Below, one piece after another: positions 7,376 through 15,304 of a stretch of 64,000 nucleotides of DNA; positions within the stretch are counted from its first letter, which is position 1, and the number at the start of each line of letters is the position of its first letter. The translations under genes and the position numbers were made by a program. The notes below the pieces were generated by a model. The model did not search any database. It saw only the letters and a program-made list of their open reading frames with translations, and was not told the origin of the DNA. Source of the DNA: Erythrobacter sp. AP23 (GTDB taxonomy: Bacteria > Pseudomonadota > Alphaproteobacteria > Sphingomonadales > Sphingomonadaceae); the NCBI RefSeq assembly GCF_001542855.1, contig NZ_LNBY01000019.1, positions 44,289 to 108,288 of the forward strand, given 5' to 3'.

Positions 7376-8254
7376 CGCACCCTTTTCCACAGGGGGCAGC
7401 CCGATACGGCGCCGCGCGGACGCGAAGGGATCGACAGGCGCTGCAACGAACAGGAGCCGCTCGCGGCCGAACTGGTGCTCAAGAGCGAGATTGTAGCCGG
7501 GGAGCGACTGGCGGCGAACGATGGCCCGCACTTCGAAAGCGAAACGCTTCAATGGCGAGAGCGCGCCGGACTTCACATGCAGGTGCGAAATGTCGAAACT
7601 CCACCCGCCCTTCTGCTTCCCGCCATGCTTGCGTACGATGCGATAGAGCCAGCGCTCAAGACCGCCGGTAAGCGCGAAATAGGCCGGGTCGATGGTCAGG
7701 ACGAGCGCACGATCGAGCACGCCCTCGTAGAGCCAGTCCGGCACGATCATTTCGATGCCGAGCGCGCGCCCGTTGTCGTCGAGCCGTTCGCGCCATTCGT
7801 TGATCCAGGAAAATCGTCGGCGGCGTCGCGCCCCGGCCTGCCGGATGGAGGTGGCAATGCTGGTCGACTGCAAGCGGTCGAGCGCCGCCTTCAGGCGCTC
7901 GTAGCCAGCCTTTCCGGTTCCGCGCCGGGTGAAGGTAAGGATTTCATGAGGCGTCGCCGCGATAAGGCGCGAGGTGGCTTTGCCGGCATCGCGCGCCTCG
8001 ACGATCTGGCTCGCTACCCAGATCAGTACATCGGCGTCCCAGATGGTGGCCATGCCATGTTCGGCGGTCGCTTCGACCAGAATGGCGACCTCGCCCATAC
8101 GAAAGTCGATCGGCTTCACGCGCTTCGTCTTGGCGAGGCTGAAGAAAGGCCAGGCCATCAGATCCTGCGCATCGCGCGCGGCGATGTCGCAGCCCGCGCC
8201 GACGAACAGGTCGAGCTGTCCGGCCTCGCCGTCCGATGTCTTCAAGGAGCGCAT
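7373..8254 (-). CDS. repA: RepA-type replication initiator
   Basis: 293-residue protein of the replication initiator protein A (RPA) family. Seen: the family's early block AWPFFSLAKTKR...IDFRMGEVAI, the ATIWDADVLIWVASQI helix, the RRGTGKAGYERLKAALDRLQSTSIAT winged-helix region (about residues 108-135), then FSWINEW, the YFALTGGLERWLYRIVRKHGG block and HVKSGALSP. The order and length are those of intact family members. It lies 9 bases after the AlpA-like gene, and its stop overlaps the DUF2840 start. Elements of this kind encode such initiators either for plasmid replication or for replication of the excised element. The iterons at its end support origin binding. Confidence 0.9.
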   Translation of the reverse strand: MRSLKTSDGEAGQLDLFVGAGCDIAARDAQDLMAWPFFSLAKTKRVKPIDFRMGEVAILVEATAEHGMATIWDADVLIWVASQIVEARDAGKATSRLIAATPHEILTFTRRGTGKAGYERLKAALDRLQSTSIATSIRQAGARRRRRFSWINEWRERLDDNGRALGIEMIVPDWLYEGVLDRALVLTIDPAYFALTGGLERWLYRIVRKHGGKQKGGWSFDISHLHVKSGALSPLKRFAFEVRAIVRRQSLPGYNLALEHQFGRERLLFVAAPVDPFASARRRIGLPPVEKGA

Positions 8255-8263
8255 GGTACCGCT

Positions 8264-8536
8264 TCAGCGCCGGACCGGACCGGTGTAGCCGTCGATCCGC
8301 TTGGCAGGATGAACGACGCCCTTGCCCGGATCGCTGGTCGAACGGCGCAAGCCCTGCTCGGCCCAGGCGTCGAGATCTTCGGGCCGGTAAACGATGCGGC
8401 CGCCGAGCTTGTGGTAGACCGGCCCTGTTCCATAGCATCGGTGCTTTTCGAGCGTGCGCGGCGAAAGCCCCAGATGCACCGCGGCATCCGGGGTGCGCAG
8501 GTAGCGGGGACGGACCGGATCGGGAACGGCGGGCAT
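8264..8536 (-). CDS. AlpA/MerR-like helix-turn-helix regulator
   Basis: 90-residue DNA-binding protein with a single winged helix-turn-helix of the AlpA/excisionase type: RYLRTPDAAVHLGLSPRTLE followed by KHRCYGTGPVYHKLGGRIVY and the closing DLDAWAEQ. Such proteins sit directly upstream of repA in related elements and act as regulators or recombination directionality factors. GGAGC lies seven bases before the ATG. Which of these roles it has here cannot be told from sequence. Confidence 0.85.
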   Translation of the reverse strand: MPAVPDPVRPRYLRTPDAAVHLGLSPRTLEKHRCYGTGPVYHKLGGRIVYRPEDLDAWAEQGLRRSTSDPGKGVVHPAKRIDGYTGPVRR

Positions 8537-9063
8537 GGGGTTAGCTCCAGGAGGCTTGGGTGGCTGCGGCTAACTGCCGCTGATTGCGGAGGGTGATGGC
8601 GCATGCCCTGGCAATGGGGGGAGCGACACGATGCCGCGTTCGGATTTGTCGCCCCTACCGATCTGAGCTCGGCAGGATCGAGGAGGGGCGGCATCCGCGC
8701 AGAACCCGGCGCTATCGCGCTGCCCGGCAGGCTTTCGGCTGCAATGCCGAAGGCTCAGAGCAATGAACCGCACCTGCGAGAGAGGCAGTGGCCAAGGGCC
8801 TGTGGGAAGCAAGGCAAGCGGGACCTGTCGCGGCCGTAGCTTCCCGCTCGCCCGACCCGCTGCCGGTTCGCAAGTGCATGCGGGGCCCCAAAAACACGTA
8901 ATGCCGCACCCTCAGGAGCGTATCGCCAGATGCGCGGGACAGAGTGCGTCCCCAGCCCCGCTCCATTTATCCCGATCGCCAGTTGGCCAAGCCGATGTTT
9001 GGAGAACCGCCGATTGCTGCTGGATCGAAACTTGAACCTGTAGCTCAGCCCATAAGAGACACG
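8537..9063. other. Gene-free stretch upstream of the AlpA-like gene
   Basis: About 530 bases with no open frame that has both a ribosome binding site and a recognisable product. Open frames on the minus strand at 8570-8812 and 8712-8966 are Arg/Ser/Pro-rich shadows. It probably holds the promoter of the AlpA-repA-transfer operon; no sigma-70 box was recognised with confidence. Confidence 0.4.
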
Positions 9064-9098
9064 AAAAAAGGGCAGGAACCGCTGCCGGTCCCTGCCCT
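9064..9098 (-). terminator. Rho-independent terminator of the 73-residue gene
   Basis: On the minus strand, a 12-bp stem with one mismatch (AGGGCAGG-A-ACC pairing with GGT-C-CCTGCCCT) and a six-base loop is followed at once by six T residues. It begins about ten bases after the stop codon of the small gene. Confidence 0.88.
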
Positions 9099-9108
9099 GC
9101 AGAATGCC

Positions 9109-9330
9109 TCAGAATTCGTCGAGCATTCCGCCATGGACGGTATGAACGACCCGGATCGCAAGATGCGGGGGCAGCGCATTGTAGTCGCCTTCGTCGACCG
9201 CGCGATATCCGAGTTCGTCATCCTCGATAACATGCTGGTCGAAGAAGCTGTGCAAGGCCCGTTGCTCAGCTGTTTCCAGAGCCTCGAAATAATTGCGCGA
9301 AGGCAGTGTGCATTTCGTGAAATAGGTCAT
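9109..9330 (-). CDS. Small acidic protein of unknown function (73 aa)
   Basis: The ATG at 9330 has a near-ideal AGGAGG six bases upstream, and a strong terminator follows the stop, so this is a well-delimited single-gene unit. The protein opens MTYFTKCTLPSRNYFEALET and is rich in Glu, Asp and His, with a central AVDEGDYNALPPHLAIRVV segment. No signal peptide or membrane segment is visible. No family was recognised. A longer frame running upstream to 9816 belongs to another context and is not supported. Its place among transfer-region genes with the single-strand binding protein upstream suggests an accessory backbone role. Confidence 0.72.
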   Translation of the reverse strand: MTYFTKCTLPSRNYFEALETAEQRALHSFFDQHVIEDDELGYRAVDEGDYNALPPHLAIRVVHTVHGGMLDEF

Positions 9331-9677
9331 GATAATCCTCCTGAAATCTGTCGCGAGACGACAGGAGGTTGGCCGATGGGCCCGGGCAGACCGGGTCACA
9401 GGATCGCCTGACAGGGCGACCGCGAAGCGGCGCAGGGGGAAACGGTTTTGTCCGGTGCCGGATGCAATCCGGCGGCGGACAAAATGGTGGGGCCCCTGCC
9501 GTCCTTGATGCGGGCGGCGCGGGACCATCATGCTGGAAATGCGGTAAGCCAGGCCAATCCAGTCCACCTCAAACGACCGTTTCAGATGATCGCTGCCATA
9601 ATGGGTCGGGCCCTCCGGGCAGCGCCTGGCTATTCCCCGGAGAAAAGACCGAGCGAAAGGAAGGGTGAACAGCGAAA
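9331..9677. other. Gene-free leader region between ssb terminator and small gene
   Basis: About 350 bases with no supported gene. It must contain the promoter of the 73-residue gene on the minus strand. No clear regulatory repeats were seen. Confidence 0.35.
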
Positions 9678-9705
9678 GAGGCCCTGCCGTTTCCGGCAGA
9701 GCCTC
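9678..9705 (-). terminator. Probable terminator of ssb
   Basis: A 12-bp stem with one mismatch (GAGGCTCTGCCG pairing with CGGCAGGGCCTC) and a four-base loop lies 25 bases after the ssb stop on the minus strand. It is followed by a short T-rich run (TTTCG), so termination may be incomplete. Confidence 0.62.
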
Positions 9706-9730
9706 CTTTGGCTGGTTCGATGGCGCCGGA

Positions 9731-10117
9731 TCAGTCGATCGGAGGGGCGTCCTGGTTGTCGCCGCCATTGGCCCGCGAGAGGAAATCGACCTTGTCGGCA
9801 AGGATCTCCGAGCCATACCGCGTCACACCGTCCTGGTCTTCCCACTGCGTGTAGTGGATGCGGCCCTGGACCGAGACCAGCTGGCCTTTCGAGCAGTACT
9901 GACCGACGGTCTTGGCGAGGCCGTTGAAGCAGGTCACACGGTGGAATTCGCTGTCCTTGGCGGTGTAGCCGTTCTCGTCCTTGTAGGTCTTGCCGTCCTT
10001 GTCGCGTGCAGGACGATCGGTGACGACGGTGATCCCGGTGACGCTGGTGCCGCCCTTGGTTTCGCGGGTGTCCGGATCGCGAGCGATACGGCCGGTGAGG
10101 ATTGCGATATTGGTCAT
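9731..10117 (-). CDS. ssb: Single-stranded DNA-binding protein
   Basis: 128-residue protein with one OB fold of the SSB family: MTNIAILTGRIARDPDTRET opening, a central HRVTCFNGLAKTVGQYCSKGQLVSVQG block (Trp/Phe-containing ssDNA path), and a QWEDQDGVTRYGSEI strand. The C-terminus is short and ends PPID rather than the usual acidic DDDIPF-type tip, so binding to host partner proteins may be weaker than for chromosomal SSB. It probably coats the transferred strand after entry. Ribosome binding site GAAGGA lies ten bases before the ATG, and a leader hairpin stands upstream. Confidence 0.92.
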   Translation of the reverse strand: MTNIAILTGRIARDPDTRETKGGTSVTGITVVTDRPARDKDGKTYKDENGYTAKDSEFHRVTCFNGLAKTVGQYCSKGQLVSVQGRIHYTQWEDQDGVTRYGSEILADKVDFLSRANGGDNQDAPPID

Positions 10118-10142
10118 GGTGAAAGTCCTTCAGTTCCTCAAA

Positions 10143-10159
10143 CCGGAGACCATCTCCGG
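10143..10159 (-). promoter_or_regulatory. Leader hairpin upstream of ssb
   Basis: A perfect CCGGAGA-loop-TCTCCGG hairpin with a 3-base loop lies about 26 bases upstream of the ssb start, followed on the minus strand by TTTGAGG. It could be an operator or an mRNA leader structure. Confidence 0.35.
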
Positions 10160-10385
10160 CTTGCGAACATCCAGAAGAAGCAGGGCATGGGAGGACTGCA
10201 CCGCAGGCCTGAAGGGCCGAAGGGAAACCTGTTCATGACGGGTGGTGCGGGCAGGCGGCGAAGCCGCCAACACGGCCGGAAAGGAACGGGTTGCGGCTCC
10301 TCAGCTGACCTGGTTCAGGACTGTTCGCGAAGAAAGCCGGATGGGTATCGGGTGCGGGTCTGAAGGTGCCAAGACCCTGCTGCAA

Positions 10386-10655
10386 TCAGCTTACCTCATT
10401 GCCTTCCGATGCCGCCAGGAGATCCATGAAGTTGCGGGCTGCTTCCCGGTCTTCCTCGTTCTCGAAGGCCACGTCGAGGTCGGGGGCAGACCCGAGCAGG
10501 TAGAGCATGGCCCACAGGGCAAAGCGTTTTCCCCGGTCCTGCTCCAGACCGAGATCGACCTGGCATCGCTCGATCCCCGAGGCCAAGGTTTCTGCGCCAA
10601 CCGCTCCAGGATCGGCAGTGCCAAAATAGCGCATGAGAAGCGTATCGAGGTCCAT
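10386..10655 (-). CDS. Small protein of unknown function (89 aa)
   Basis: Acidic, largely helical 89-residue protein opening MDLDTLLMRYFGTADPGAVG, with a central GLEQDRGKRFALWAMLYLLGSAP helix and a C-terminal EEDREAARNFMDLLAA helix. No signal peptide. No family name is recognised, but composition and codon use are those of a real gene, and it lies between ssb and the 117-residue gene on the same strand. GAAAAGAG precedes the ATG. Probably a conserved backbone gene of the element; function unknown. Confidence 0.65.
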   Translation of the reverse strand: MDLDTLLMRYFGTADPGAVGAETLASGIERCQVDLGLEQDRGKRFALWAMLYLLGSAPDLDVAFENEEDREAARNFMDLLAASEGNEVS

Positions 10656-10726
10656 CGCACTCTTTTCGGATCATCGGTCGGGCCGCGGCGAGGAAGGCCA
10701 GCATTCGTGGCCCGGTCAAGCGTCGC

Positions 10727-11080
10727 TCAATCAGCGGTGGGTTGCTCGCGAAGCCGCCGGGCGCGCTCGACGAAGTGCTCCATCTGGGTGGCGGCATGCA
10801 GGGTAAGCGGATGCGGCTTCGCATCGGCACGCGGGGATATGAATTCCGCGATTTCTTCGATTGCTGCAAGCTGATCGGCGCTGGCCTTCGACAGAAGGCC
10901 GAGCACCATGTTCTCAAGGGCGATCACCCTGATGCGCAATTGGATGATCTCGGCATCGGAAAGTGGCGGAATATCCCATTTCTCGCAATCGGCAGCGAGC
11001 GCTTCCTGCGGCCCGCAGGGCAATGCCCCGCCTTCGTCTTCCCAGCGCGACAGCGCCCCGGCTTTTCCCGTTTCCGACAT
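10727..11080 (-). CDS. Small protein of unknown function (117 aa)
   Basis: 117-residue soluble protein with a long helical middle (IIQLRIRVIALENMVLGLL, probable amphipathic or coiled segment) followed by QLAAIEEIAEFIS and a basic C-terminal helix (HFVERARRLRE). No known domain recognised. AAAGGA lies eight bases before the ATG. The gene heads the short minus-strand backbone group that continues with the 89-residue gene and ssb, and it is the last backbone gene before the metal cargo begins. Confidence 0.68.
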   Translation of the reverse strand: MSETGKAGALSRWEDEGGALPCGPQEALAADCEKWDIPPLSDAEIIQLRIRVIALENMVLGLLSKASADQLAAIEEIAEFISPRADAKPHPLTLHAATQMEHFVERARRLREQPTAD

Positions 11081-11186
11081 ATGCGGTTCCTTTCATAACC
11101 AACGAGGCGATCGTCTGCACGCTGCTCACATAGCACAAAGCCCTACCGGGATGCGCCTGGCACGGCGACAGCGAAGCCGGGCAAAC

Positions 11187-11222
11187 GGAACCCCGCGCGG
11201 GTTGGTCTTCACGCGGGGTTCC
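11187..11222 (-). terminator. Terminator-like hairpin at the cargo/backbone border
   Basis: A perfect 11-bp inverted repeat GGAACCCCGCG...CGCGGGGTTCC with a 14-base loop lies 140 bases after the last gene of the minus-strand copper operon. Only a weak T run (GTTTG) follows. It would insulate the backbone genes from cargo transcription. Confidence 0.55.
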
Positions 11223-11363
11223 TGAACGACCCCTTGGGGGCACCTGCGACCCGCAGGGCTTCGGGGGGAGGCGGGGCCGTCCTTTCCTGATCTTGCGTTG
11301 TTCGTTGCGATTTCTTGCCGAGGGTCTCTCCTGAATAACTGTGTCACCGGGAAACGCGTCCGA

Positions 11364-11771
11364 TCACATGCCTTCCATGTCGTGATCGGCCATCGAGGAC
11401 ATGTCATGGCCCGCATGGGGATCGGCGGGTTGGGTCGCTTCGCTCGCGGGTTGCGTGCCCGCTGCTGGCGCTGCGGGTGTGGCAGTTGCGCGTGATGCGG
11501 GAGAGGCAGCAGGCCGTGAGGCGGTCGGCGCGGCGCCATTTGTCGAAAGAGCGTCCTGCCGCGCAGTCGCTGCCTCATCTTCGGAGGGAGAGGCTGCCGG
11601 ATCGGCGAGGCCCGGCTCGGGTGCCGTGCCAGCCACCACCGCAGCTTCGCCCATAGGCGAAACCTCGGTGATCGGTGTGCTCTCCTGCGCCTCGTCGCAA
11701 GCAGCAAGAGCGGACATCAAGGGCGCGATCGCGAGAAACCCGATCGCTACATTCAATCTGGAAGTACGCAT
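11364..11771 (-). CDS. Met/His-tailed lipoprotein, copper operon
   Basis: 135-residue secreted protein. The signal sequence (residues about 8-24) ends in a lipobox-like LMSALAAC, so it is probably lipid-anchored. The middle is a low-complexity Ala/Pro/Thr-rich linker of about 80 residues. The last 20 residues hold the only folded-looking feature, a metal-binding tail with HAGHDM and MADHDMEGM. This resembles the HxM repeats in CopA and CopB of the same operon and suggests periplasmic Cu(I) binding. It is the last gene of the operon, 14 bases after the DUF2231 gene. No named family recognised. Confidence 0.7.
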   Translation of the reverse strand: MRTSRLNVAIGFLAIAPLMSALAACDEAQESTPITEVSPMGEAAVVAGTAPEPGLADPAASPSEDEAATARQDALSTNGAAPTASRPAASPASRATATPAAPAAGTQPASEATQPADPHAGHDMSSMADHDMEGM

Positions 11772-11785
11772 GCTCTTCAACTCCT

Positions 11786-12457
11786 TCAGAGCCAGGAAAT
11801 ACCGAGGTGGTTCGGTCCATGCGCGAGCTCGCCGCCAAGGAAGCCCTGGATGAGAACGAGTGCCGCCATGGAGAAGATCGAGGCGCGCAACCATGCACGG
11901 CTCTGGCTCGGCCTGCTCGCGAGATAGGCCATCGCAATGCCGAGAACCGCGATCAGCATACCGTTCCATCGATGCACCTGCATGACAGTGTCGCCGCCGA
12001 ACCACAGCCCGGTGTGAATCCATCCGAACAGGACTGCGACGACCGCGCCGATGGCCCCGCCGTAGACAAGCACGCGCACCGCACTTTCCAGGCCCGCTCC
12101 TTTCCGGCGCATCACGAACAATTCGGTGGCCGCAGCCATGAGAAACAAGGCGATCGGGAAATGGATCGTTGCCGGATGCAGCTTCTTCAGTACGGCCATG
12201 ACGCCGGTTTCGCTCTCATCCGCATGGCCACCGGCCTCGTCATGGGCTGCGCCCGCTTCATCGTGCGCGCCGGAGGACTCGCCAGCATCCGCAGTCTCGC
12301 CCATCTGCGCCATGGCCGCCTCGTCATGCGCATCGCCATTGGTGGCAGCAGGCGCGGCGCTCGCCTCTTCGCCGTGCTTTTCGTCGCCATGAGCCTGAAC
12401 GGGTCCGACGAAGAGCAGGCTTGCGGCGAGCAGCGCCAGAAATGAGGGGGCTTTCAT
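11786..12457 (-). CDS. DUF2231 membrane protein with His-rich periplasmic arm
   Basis: 223-residue protein: signal-like segment (residues 4-22, ending VQAHG), a His/Glu/Ala-rich soluble arm (about 23-85, with HGDEKHGEE and repeated HDEA units), then a four-helix DUF2231 membrane domain beginning KLHPATIHFPIALFLMAAATE. DUF2231 proteins occur beside copper and other metal resistance genes and may bind haem or metal; function is not established. The ATG at 12457 gives a normal signal sequence. A copy of the shared ECF-type promoter box lies 51 bases upstream, so this gene and the next may form a separately promoted unit. Confidence 0.8.
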   Translation of the reverse strand: MKAPSFLALLAASLLFVGPVQAHGDEKHGEEASAAPAATNGDAHDEAAMAQMGETADAGESSGAHDEAGAAHDEAGGHADESETGVMAVLKKLHPATIHFPIALFLMAAATELFVMRRKGAGLESAVRVLVYGGAIGAVVAVLFGWIHTGLWFGGDTVMQVHRWNGMLIAVLGIAMAYLASRPSQSRAWLRASIFSMAALVLIQGFLGGELAHGPNHLGISWL

Positions 12458-12507
12458 GTCTCGTATGTCTCCCGACCCTGCAGTTAAAGTGCGACCTATG
12501 TGCCTGA

Positions 12508-12531
12508 TACGCACGGCAGCCGCATGCCCCT
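12508..12531 (-). promoter_or_regulatory. ECF-type promoter box D, upstream of DUF2231 gene
   Basis: Minus-strand AGGGGCATG, 11 bases, then CGTATC. It shares the AGGG start, the spacing and the CGTA element with boxes at 18490, 18530 and 20406. It lies about 51 bases before the start codon. Confidence 0.6.
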
Positions 12532-12688
12532 CGCATTAATTTGATGGTATTGGCGCGACAGATGTGCGTCCGCCGTATCACGTCTGATGGCGGCACCATC
12601 GCGATCGTCGAACGCATTCGGCTCCTGGCCGCGTTCGGCCTGGCGAACGAGGGTAAGGCGTTCGCCCACGCGCATTAGCCCCATGGGC

Positions 12689-13420
12689 TCAGGCGAGCTT
12701 GCTCTTCTTTGCGCGGCGGCGCAGCCTCGGCATCCGGTTCGCAAGCAGGACGAAACCCGACAGGGCTATGATCGTACCGCCAATGCCGAACAGCAGAAGC
12801 CACCAACTGTTGATGCGATCACGCTCGGTCCAGTCCATGATGTGCAGGCCCCAGATGAAATCGAACAGGCGCCAAGTATCACTACGCGCCGCCCCGAGGG
12901 TACCGCTGCTGGCATCGATGTAGAGGCGCGTCGAAGCCTCGTCAGCATAGGTGACCTGCCAGGCCGGAAAAGGGCCGCGAAACTCGGTCCCCACCGGTTC
13001 GTGAACGAGCCGCGCGCCTTCGATCGTCGTGCGCGGTCCGGTCCATGCGCGCAAGGCGATGGATCTTGCCGTCGCAGCCGAGATGGGGGAGAGTTTGCGC
13101 CCTGTCACCGGATCGTGAAGGCTCACGCTACCGTCAACCTTTCGGACCTCAGTCACGGCATCGCCGTCGAGCGAACGCGTCGTCACCGCTGCAAGAGTAC
13201 CGTCATTTGCGACCCAGGCCGGGAGCGGGGCATCGGCGGGCAGCGCCTCTTGTTCACGCGAAACGACATGTTCGGAGCGAACTTCTTCCAGGTCGAGAAA
13301 CGACATGAGGGCGCCGGTTCCCATCCACAAGAGAACCTGGACACCGACGAAAATCGCCAGCCATTTGTGGATCTTGCTGCCGAGCACATGCAGGCGCAGC
13401 TTCAGCGACGGCGTTGCCAA
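12689..13420 (-). CDS. PepSY-domain membrane protein
   Basis: 243-residue inner-membrane protein of the PepSY-associated type. Seen: an N-terminal KIHKWLAIFVGVQVLLWMGTGALM segment (His plus membrane helix, about residues 17-40), a periplasmic part of about 145 residues with PepSY-like strands (PAWQVTYADEASTRLYIDASSGTL), a conserved FDFIWGLHIMDWTERD segment, a second helix (about 205-227) and a basic C-terminal tail. Related proteins act in ferric or cupric reduction or in electron transfer to periplasmic metals. Its place between copB-NTF2 and DUF2231 suggests a role in periplasmic copper handling. Confidence 0.82.
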   Translation of the reverse strand: MATPSLKLRLHVLGSKIHKWLAIFVGVQVLLWMGTGALMSFLDLEEVRSEHVVSREQEALPADAPLPAWVANDGTLAAVTTRSLDGDAVTEVRKVDGSVSLHDPVTGRKLSPISAATARSIALRAWTGPRTTIEGARLVHEPVGTEFRGPFPAWQVTYADEASTRLYIDASSGTLGAARSDTWRLFDFIWGLHIMDWTERDRINSWWLLLFGIGGTIIALSGFVLLANRMPRLRRRAKKSKLA

Positions 13421-13447
13421 CCGGTGCTACCTCTTCGAAAGCCGTAA

Positions 13448-13966
13448 TCAGTTGCGCGGCGCGCGCGACGAGGAATGGTACTGGACGATTCTCCAGCCGT
13501 CCGCATCGTGAGCAAGCACCGATGTCGCCACGCCGTCGCGCTCTATCACCCGGCCATCGGTAAGTTCGATGCGATAGCCATACGTCTCATTAGCATGGGC
13601 CATGTGCCCCATCCGGGTGACGGTCAGCGTGGGGTCGGTAAAGGTGAAGCTCACAATCGCGTCGAGCTCGGGGCCCAAATGGTGCTCCATGTAATTGGCA
13701 AAGCTTCCTTCCGCCTTGCCATTCTCGAAGATCGCCGAGTCCTCGGCGAAGAGCGCACGCATTGCCTGCGCGTCGCGCGCTTCAAGAGCGGTGCGATAGG
13801 CCTTGAGGGTTTCTTCAGCGCCCGCGACATCCTCCGCCGAAGCGTCCATCGCGTGCATCTGATGGTTCGCATGGGAAGAGTGGTCCATCTGCTGCGCGAA
13901 GGCTGGCTGCGGTATCAGCGCGGCAACAAACGAAGTCGCCGCGATGCGCGTCAAAGTCTTGGTCAT
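13448..13966 (-). CDS. Periplasmic NTF2/SnoaL-like protein with His/Met arm
   Basis: 172-residue secreted protein. The signal peptide (1-24) ends in AFA, followed by a His/Met-rich stretch (MDHSSHANHQMHAMD) that could bind copper. The rest is an NTF2-like fold of the DUF4440/SnoaL type: EETLKAYRTALEARDAQAMRALFAED, FTDPTLTVTRMG and a final DGWRIVQYHSSSR strand. It follows copB by 24 bases on the same strand. Such proteins are frequent in sphingomonad copper operons, where their role is undefined; a chaperone or ligand-binding role is inference. Confidence 0.8.
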   Translation of the reverse strand: MTKTLTRIAATSFVAALIPQPAFAQQMDHSSHANHQMHAMDASAEDVAGAEETLKAYRTALEARDAQAMRALFAEDSAIFENGKAEGSFANYMEHHLGPELDAIVSFTFTDPTLTVTRMGHMAHANETYGYRIELTDGRVIERDGVATSVLAHDADGWRIVQYHSSSRAPRN

Positions 13967-13990
13967 GGAAGTTTTATCCTTTTTGAGGTT

Positions 13991-15304
13991 TCAGAACCAG
14001 AATCGCACACCGACGACATAATTGGTGACGCTCGGATCCTCTCCGGCGGCCCGCGCAAAATCCGCGCTGTCGCCGATGCGCCATTCCTGCGAAACGCCGA
14101 CATAGGGTGCGAATTCGCGCGCGAACTCGTAGCGTAGACGCAGGCCCGCCTCGATCCGATCAAGACCGGCTCCGATGCCCAGCTCGGGAATGTCCTGCGC
14201 AGAAAGCGCGAGTTCGGCTCTGGGCTGGAGGATCAACCGCTGCGTGATGCGCTGGTCGAGTTCGCCCTCGATCCGCGCGGTCACATCGCCCTTGGTGGAG
14301 ACGAAGGCCGCGGCATCGACCTCGAAGCGGTACGGCATGAGACCCTGGATACCGATCGCCGCATGGGTGCGCTCCGGACCGGTCAGGTCCTGGCGAACAC
14401 CTGCCTGGAAATCGAAGAAGGGCGCAATGGCGCGGCTCCAGAGCGCCTGGACCTCGGCGCCTTCTATGGGTTCGCCGAAGCTGCCCTCCCCCTCTGACTT
14501 GAACCAGAATTTGTCGATGTCGCCGCCATAATAGCCCTGGATGTCCCACAGATATCCATCCTTCCCCTCGCGGGCGCGGTATTCGAGCCGATCGCCCTGA
14601 AACCAGAAGCGCATTCCTCCGTCGGTCTCGCGGACAAGCTCGCGGCGCGCTTCGTTCATGGCTTCCTCGCCCCAGATGGCGACCGCCGCGCGCGCGGGGC
14701 CGCTCCCGGCTTCTGGAGGAGGCGGCAGCAGCGGGATATCATCGTCCGCGCCCATCTGCATCGCCGAATGGTCCATGCCCTGCATGTCCTGCGAAGGCGT
14801 CTCCCCATGGTTCACCTGGCTGTGATCCATCTGCCCATGGTCCATCGACGAACTGGCTTCCGCCTGTCCCATCTCGCCGTGATTCATCTGCGAATGATCC
14901 ATCGCGCCTTCGGCAGGCTTGCCCTGCGGCACCGAGCCGTGATCCATTCCGTCATGACTTTCGGGCGATGCCTGTGGACGGGCAGCGTCCATCGGCATTG
15001 TCATGCCAGAATGGCCATCCAGAGCTGTCATCGAACCATGATCCATGATTGAATGATCCATCTCGGAGCGGTCCATGGCGGCTTCAGGCTGAGCAGCCGG
15101 TTCGCATGCTCCATCTGCTACCGGATGCCCCATCGCGCGATGGCGCTCGGCTTCTTGCTCGCACTTTGTCTTCGCGTCAGCCTGCGCCTCGGCGCTTTGC
15201 TGCGGTTCCGCCGGCGAATGACCGGCATGCTGTGCCGCCGCGGGCAAGGCGAGAATTGAGCCGGCTGCGACCGATGCGAGCAGGCTGGCAATACGAATTT
15301 TCAT
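13991..15304 (-). CDS. copB: CopB, outer-membrane copper resistance protein
   Basis: 437-residue outer-membrane protein. Signal peptide at 1-24 (ending PAAAQH). Residues about 25-200 are a long low-complexity arm with many MDHSxM/MDHGxM units that bind copper. The C-terminal 230 residues form the CopB beta-barrel: LVRETDGGMRFWFQGDRLEYR, WDIQGYYGGDIDKFWFKSEGEG, QAGVRQDLTGPERTHAAIGIQG, and a final aromatic (FWF) for barrel insertion. In characterised cop systems CopB sequesters or exports copper at the outer membrane together with CopA. The start overlaps the copA stop by four bases. Confidence 0.94.
   Translation of the reverse strand: MKIRIASLLASVAAGSILALPAAAQHAGHSPAEPQQSAEAQADAKTKCEQEAERHRAMGHPVADGACEPAAQPEAAMDRSEMDHSIMDHGSMTALDGHSGMTMPMDAARPQASPESHDGMDHGSVPQGKPAEGAMDHSQMNHGEMGQAEASSSMDHGQMDHSQVNHGETPSQDMQGMDHSAMQMGADDDIPLLPPPPEAGSGPARAAVAIWGEEAMNEARRELVRETDGGMRFWFQGDRLEYRAREGKDGYLWDIQGYYGGDIDKFWFKSEGEGSFGEPIEGAEVQALWSRAIAPFFDFQAGVRQDLTGPERTHAAIGIQGLMPYRFEVDAAAFVSTKGDVTARIEGELDQRITQRLILQPRAELALSAQDIPELGIGAGLDRIEAGLRLRYEFAREFAPYVGVSQEWRIGDSADFARAAGEDPSVTNYVVGVRFWF

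Noticed and set aside
12570..12700. Possible gene between the PepSY and DUF2231 genes
   Set aside because: Only short frames without ribosome binding site; nothing recognisable.
14760..15070. Tandem CAT/ATG-rich repeats that resemble a repeat array
   Set aside because: They encode the MDHSxM/MDHGxM copper-binding arm of CopB in frame, so they are protein repeats, not CRISPR or DNA repeats.
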